Assembly (NCBI RefSeq): GCF_000948395.1
Contig: NZ_JYFN01000003.1
Location: 50,730-92,487, forward strand
DNA: 41,758 nt
Direction: 5' to 3'
Origin: Frankia torreyi
GTDB taxonomy: Bacteria; Actinomycetota; Actinomycetes; Frankiales; Frankiaceae
Positions within the stretch are counted from its first letter, which is position 1, and each line of letters begins with the position of its first letter. Of the stretch, positions 41,301 to 41,758 are shown piece by piece. The position numbers and the translations under genes are program-made. Below the pieces are notes generated by a model, which saw nothing but the letters and a program-made list of their open reading frames with translations, was not told the DNA's origin and ran no database searches.

Positions 41301-41315
41301 CGGCTCTGGGGCTGA
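38295..41315 (+). CDS. Membrane-anchored GH26-like glycosidase with long disordered cytosolic tail
   Basis: GTG 38295 follows GGAGGAA by about 12 nt; ATG 38331 and ATG 38358 are weaker choices. The 1006-aa protein has about 630 residues of Arg/Gly/Pro/Ser/Asp-rich disordered sequence, including SVESRPGDLW repeats and an SDRAV pentapeptide array. One membrane helix (LPVIAVSVAAVLTLVAVTAL, about 638-660), a Gly/Ser/Thr linker and a GH26-like domain follow. The domain parallels the paralogue at 30979: VIVMYTDRSSW, VRLGWEFNGLWFAW with acid/base Glu822, VRIDWNLNAH, VDVIGIDSYDQYP and FSVPEWGVVS with nucleophile Glu931. The catalytic domain should be extracellular. The large cytosolic tail is far longer than needed for anchoring and may bind the assembly machinery. 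Confidence 0.87.
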   Translation: MRVARRLRRDVSMGHRARSGVMRVRGRSWSDEPSAGDRERVAPPSAEVDEDGGQRGHRVDRRRATEPHRAGRDGSSGGAQSPDGDAGGARADHRTGNGRSGRRRRTPPVVLLPPSMTVPARGARTAGDGDRSAGGADRPAEPRLPGTRPPGPRLPAARPPDLRLPGSRPPDPESVESHPGGLWSVESRPGDLWSVESRPGDSSARAGSPGTGLSVGPPAAPRVGAPAAAPIGAPTDPPREPPADPPLDAPTNPLSERAVLVNGRPSAGRPVNPTAPSGWDEGTALFQIRRPGARGDDPGWPGDDRADPPSSPPPDHALPTPPVRTPPHGAHPADETGVLRWSETGAPPGDGRRRDAADQDDHRPGRWDDHGSAQGIPRTGAWSAARDAWLADDPRSGGRWAPSQPSGPAFGAPADGPAATRGHGGDGLRPRTDRAGTGPGGRQAEGWAPRTGLARGGSDRTGSDRGGSDRPASDRAVSDRAVSDRAVPDRGVSDRGAADRVRSDRVRPDRGSDRGAPGRGAPDRVALDRAGPGRIAPERIRAGRSGSALAGSGQAGSGRGAAEKRGAGRGGRAAWTDDEVWSDEIGSARAAEAARTARGGARHTGRSDDRAAPASGRRARAASWITAHWGGNASRLPHLPVIAVSVAAVLTLVAVTALLLVPSGSDGGSDPIATTAGQGASPTGQPGTAARPTQSGVPAAAVPQVQRAATTGLFPTGVAAHTLAQANAWARFRGRPNDVIVMYTDRSSWSDVTNPWMGRSASTFSGYAGTWVITQPLFPDSGPEKGNLADCAAGNYDAKWRQFGRWLVNMGRGDSFVRLGWEFNGLWFAWSATDPQQWIQCFRNASSAIRATSPKVRIDWNLNAHGSTTPVGAFDLYPGDQYVDVIGIDSYDQYPPSPTYADFDNQCNGDAGLCQVITFARTHHKLFSVPEWGVVSQQGTKAGRGGAAGGDNPAYMEKMYETFSRNADILAYEAYFPDAEEGNVRSSLVNPDLNPASAAVYQRLWG
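38814..38900. repeat. 30-bp in-frame tandem repeat (SVESRPGDLW)
   Basis: Three copies, about 30 bp each, with only a few differences, encode decapeptide units in the cytosolic tail of the second GH26-like protein. Confidence 0.87.
39696..39815. repeat. Eight-unit 15-bp tandem repeat (SDRAV pentapeptides)
   Basis: Eight consecutive 15-bp units of TCGGACCGGGCTGTG type encode (S/P/A)DR-x-x pentapeptides, with diverging copies continuing downstream. The charge pattern (Asp-Arg pairs) is regular, giving a polyampholyte segment. Confidence 0.9.
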
Positions 41316-41329
41316 GGCTCCGCCATGGG

Positions 41330-41363
41330 CGCCCCGCGTGTCCCCTCCTGGCCACGCGGGGCG
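41330..41363. terminator. Hairpin terminator between convergent genes
   Basis: Arms at 41330-41340 (CGCCCCGCGTG) and 41353-41363 (CACGCGGGGCG) form a perfect 11-bp stem with a 12-nt loop, 15 nt after the second GH26-like stop and just before the MerR gene's stop. Confidence 0.78.
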
Positions 41364-41379
41364 TCGAGCCGGCGGCGGG

Positions 41380-41758
41380 TCACACTGCGTCGCCGCCGGT
41401 GCGCTCCGCATCGTCGTGTAGCCCGCCGACGAAGGACTCCGCCACGCTCACCTGCTCCCGCAGCGTCGCAAGTTTCTCCTCGGCGAGTAGCACCCAGGTG
41501 CCAAGCCGCTCCTGCAACGCGGCGCGGGCGTCCGCGGCCAGGCCGGGCGTGGCCAGCTCGTCGCGCAGGATCAGCAGGGAACGCATCTCCTCCAGGGTGA
41601 AGCCCAGCGGCTTCATCTTCCTGATGAGCAGCAGCCGCTCGATCGCATCCACGTCGTAGAGGCGGAACCCACCGACGGTGCGCCCCACCGGCATGAGCAG
41701 GCCCGCTTCTTCGTAGTAGCGGACTGTTCGCAGCGAGAGGCCGACCCGCTCGGCGACG
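41380..41758 (-). CDS. MerR family transcriptional regulator (5' end cut by window)
   Basis: Reading inward from the window edge, the minus strand gives AERVGLSLRTVRYYEEAGLL, the second half of a MerR winged-helix DNA-binding domain. GGFRLYDVDAIERLLLIRKM and LGFTLEEMRSLL then finish the domain. A coiled-coil dimerisation helix follows (AALQERLGTWVLLAEEKLAT and onward), with an acidic end. An internal ATG at 41694 is too late to be the true start, which lies beyond base 41758. There are no Cys residues in the visible part, so it is not a typical metal-sensing MerR. Its target is unknown. Confidence 0.92.
   Translation of the reverse strand, partial: VAERVGLSLRTVRYYEEAGLLMPVGRTVGGFRLYDVDAIERLLLIRKMKPLGFTLEEMRSLLILRDELATPGLAADARAALQERLGTWVLLAEEKLATLREQVSVAESFVGGLHDDAERTGGDAV

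Overview
The window is about 41.8 kb of very GC-rich DNA with frequent GTG starts, GTGA/ATGA stop-start overlaps and strong third-position GC bias. Its housekeeping genes (Asp23/AmaP envelope-stress operon, Ctc-type L25, Pth, mycosin-like protease, TyrS) point to an actinomycete. From the overall style my best guess is a Frankia-like organism, but the genus is inference and not proven by any single feature.

Layout. (1) 1-3670, plus strand: a seven-gene Asp23/Gls24 envelope-stress operon whose first gene is cut by the window edge. It holds three Asp23-like proteins, a small protein with a J-domain-like HPD segment, a DUF2273-like membrane peptide, a DUF6286-type membrane protein and AmaP. (2) 3850-5136: rplY/ctc and pth. 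(3) 5192-8915: a GT4 glycosyltransferase (minus) divergent from two GT2 glycosyltransferases (plus). (4) 8956-11868, minus: mycosin-like protease followed 9 nt later by tyrS, whose HIGH motif reads TIGN. (5) 12430-15402, plus: FkbH-like protein, stand-alone acyl carrier protein and left-handed beta-helix acyltransferase, a compact acyl-activation and transfer cassette. (6) 15403-18906: three exact-period 55-bp repeats, then a 1094-aa DUF4062-STAND NTPase-TPR protein that looks like an inserted conflict/defence gene. (7) 19128-22304: NAD-dependent epimerase/reductase, RfbC-like 3,5-epimerase and sugar C-methyltransferase. (8) 22402-30494: Wzx-like flippase with a huge proline/glycine-rich N-terminal tail, Wzz-like protein with a degenerate kinase domain, then on the minus strand a Wzy-like polymerase/ligase and an O-methyltransferase. 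(9) 30979-32367 and 38295-41315: two membrane-anchored GH26-like glycosidases that bracket a five-gene minus-strand operon (rfbF, DUF4910 peptidase-like, IspD-like cytidylyltransferase, phytanoyl-CoA dioxygenase-like, SDR with a degenerate active site). (10) 41380-end: a MerR regulator cut by the window edge.

Together, regions 3, 5 and 7-9 read as a Wzx/Wzy-type extracellular polysaccharide locus. RfbF would supply a CDP-hexose; the epimerase, RfbC-like and C-methyltransferase genes would convert it to a branched deoxysugar (no 4,6-dehydratase is visible here). The IspD-like/SDR/dioxygenase set may make a second CDP-activated, hydroxylated building block. FkbH-ACP-acyltransferase may add a glycerate-type or similar acyl decoration. 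Wzx, Wzz and Wzy would flip, regulate length and polymerise, and the GH26 enzymes would trim the polymer at the surface. No initiating phosphoglycosyltransferase is visible, so the locus is either incomplete here or relies on genes elsewhere. No tRNA, rRNA, CRISPR array, insertion sequence or phage gene was recognised.
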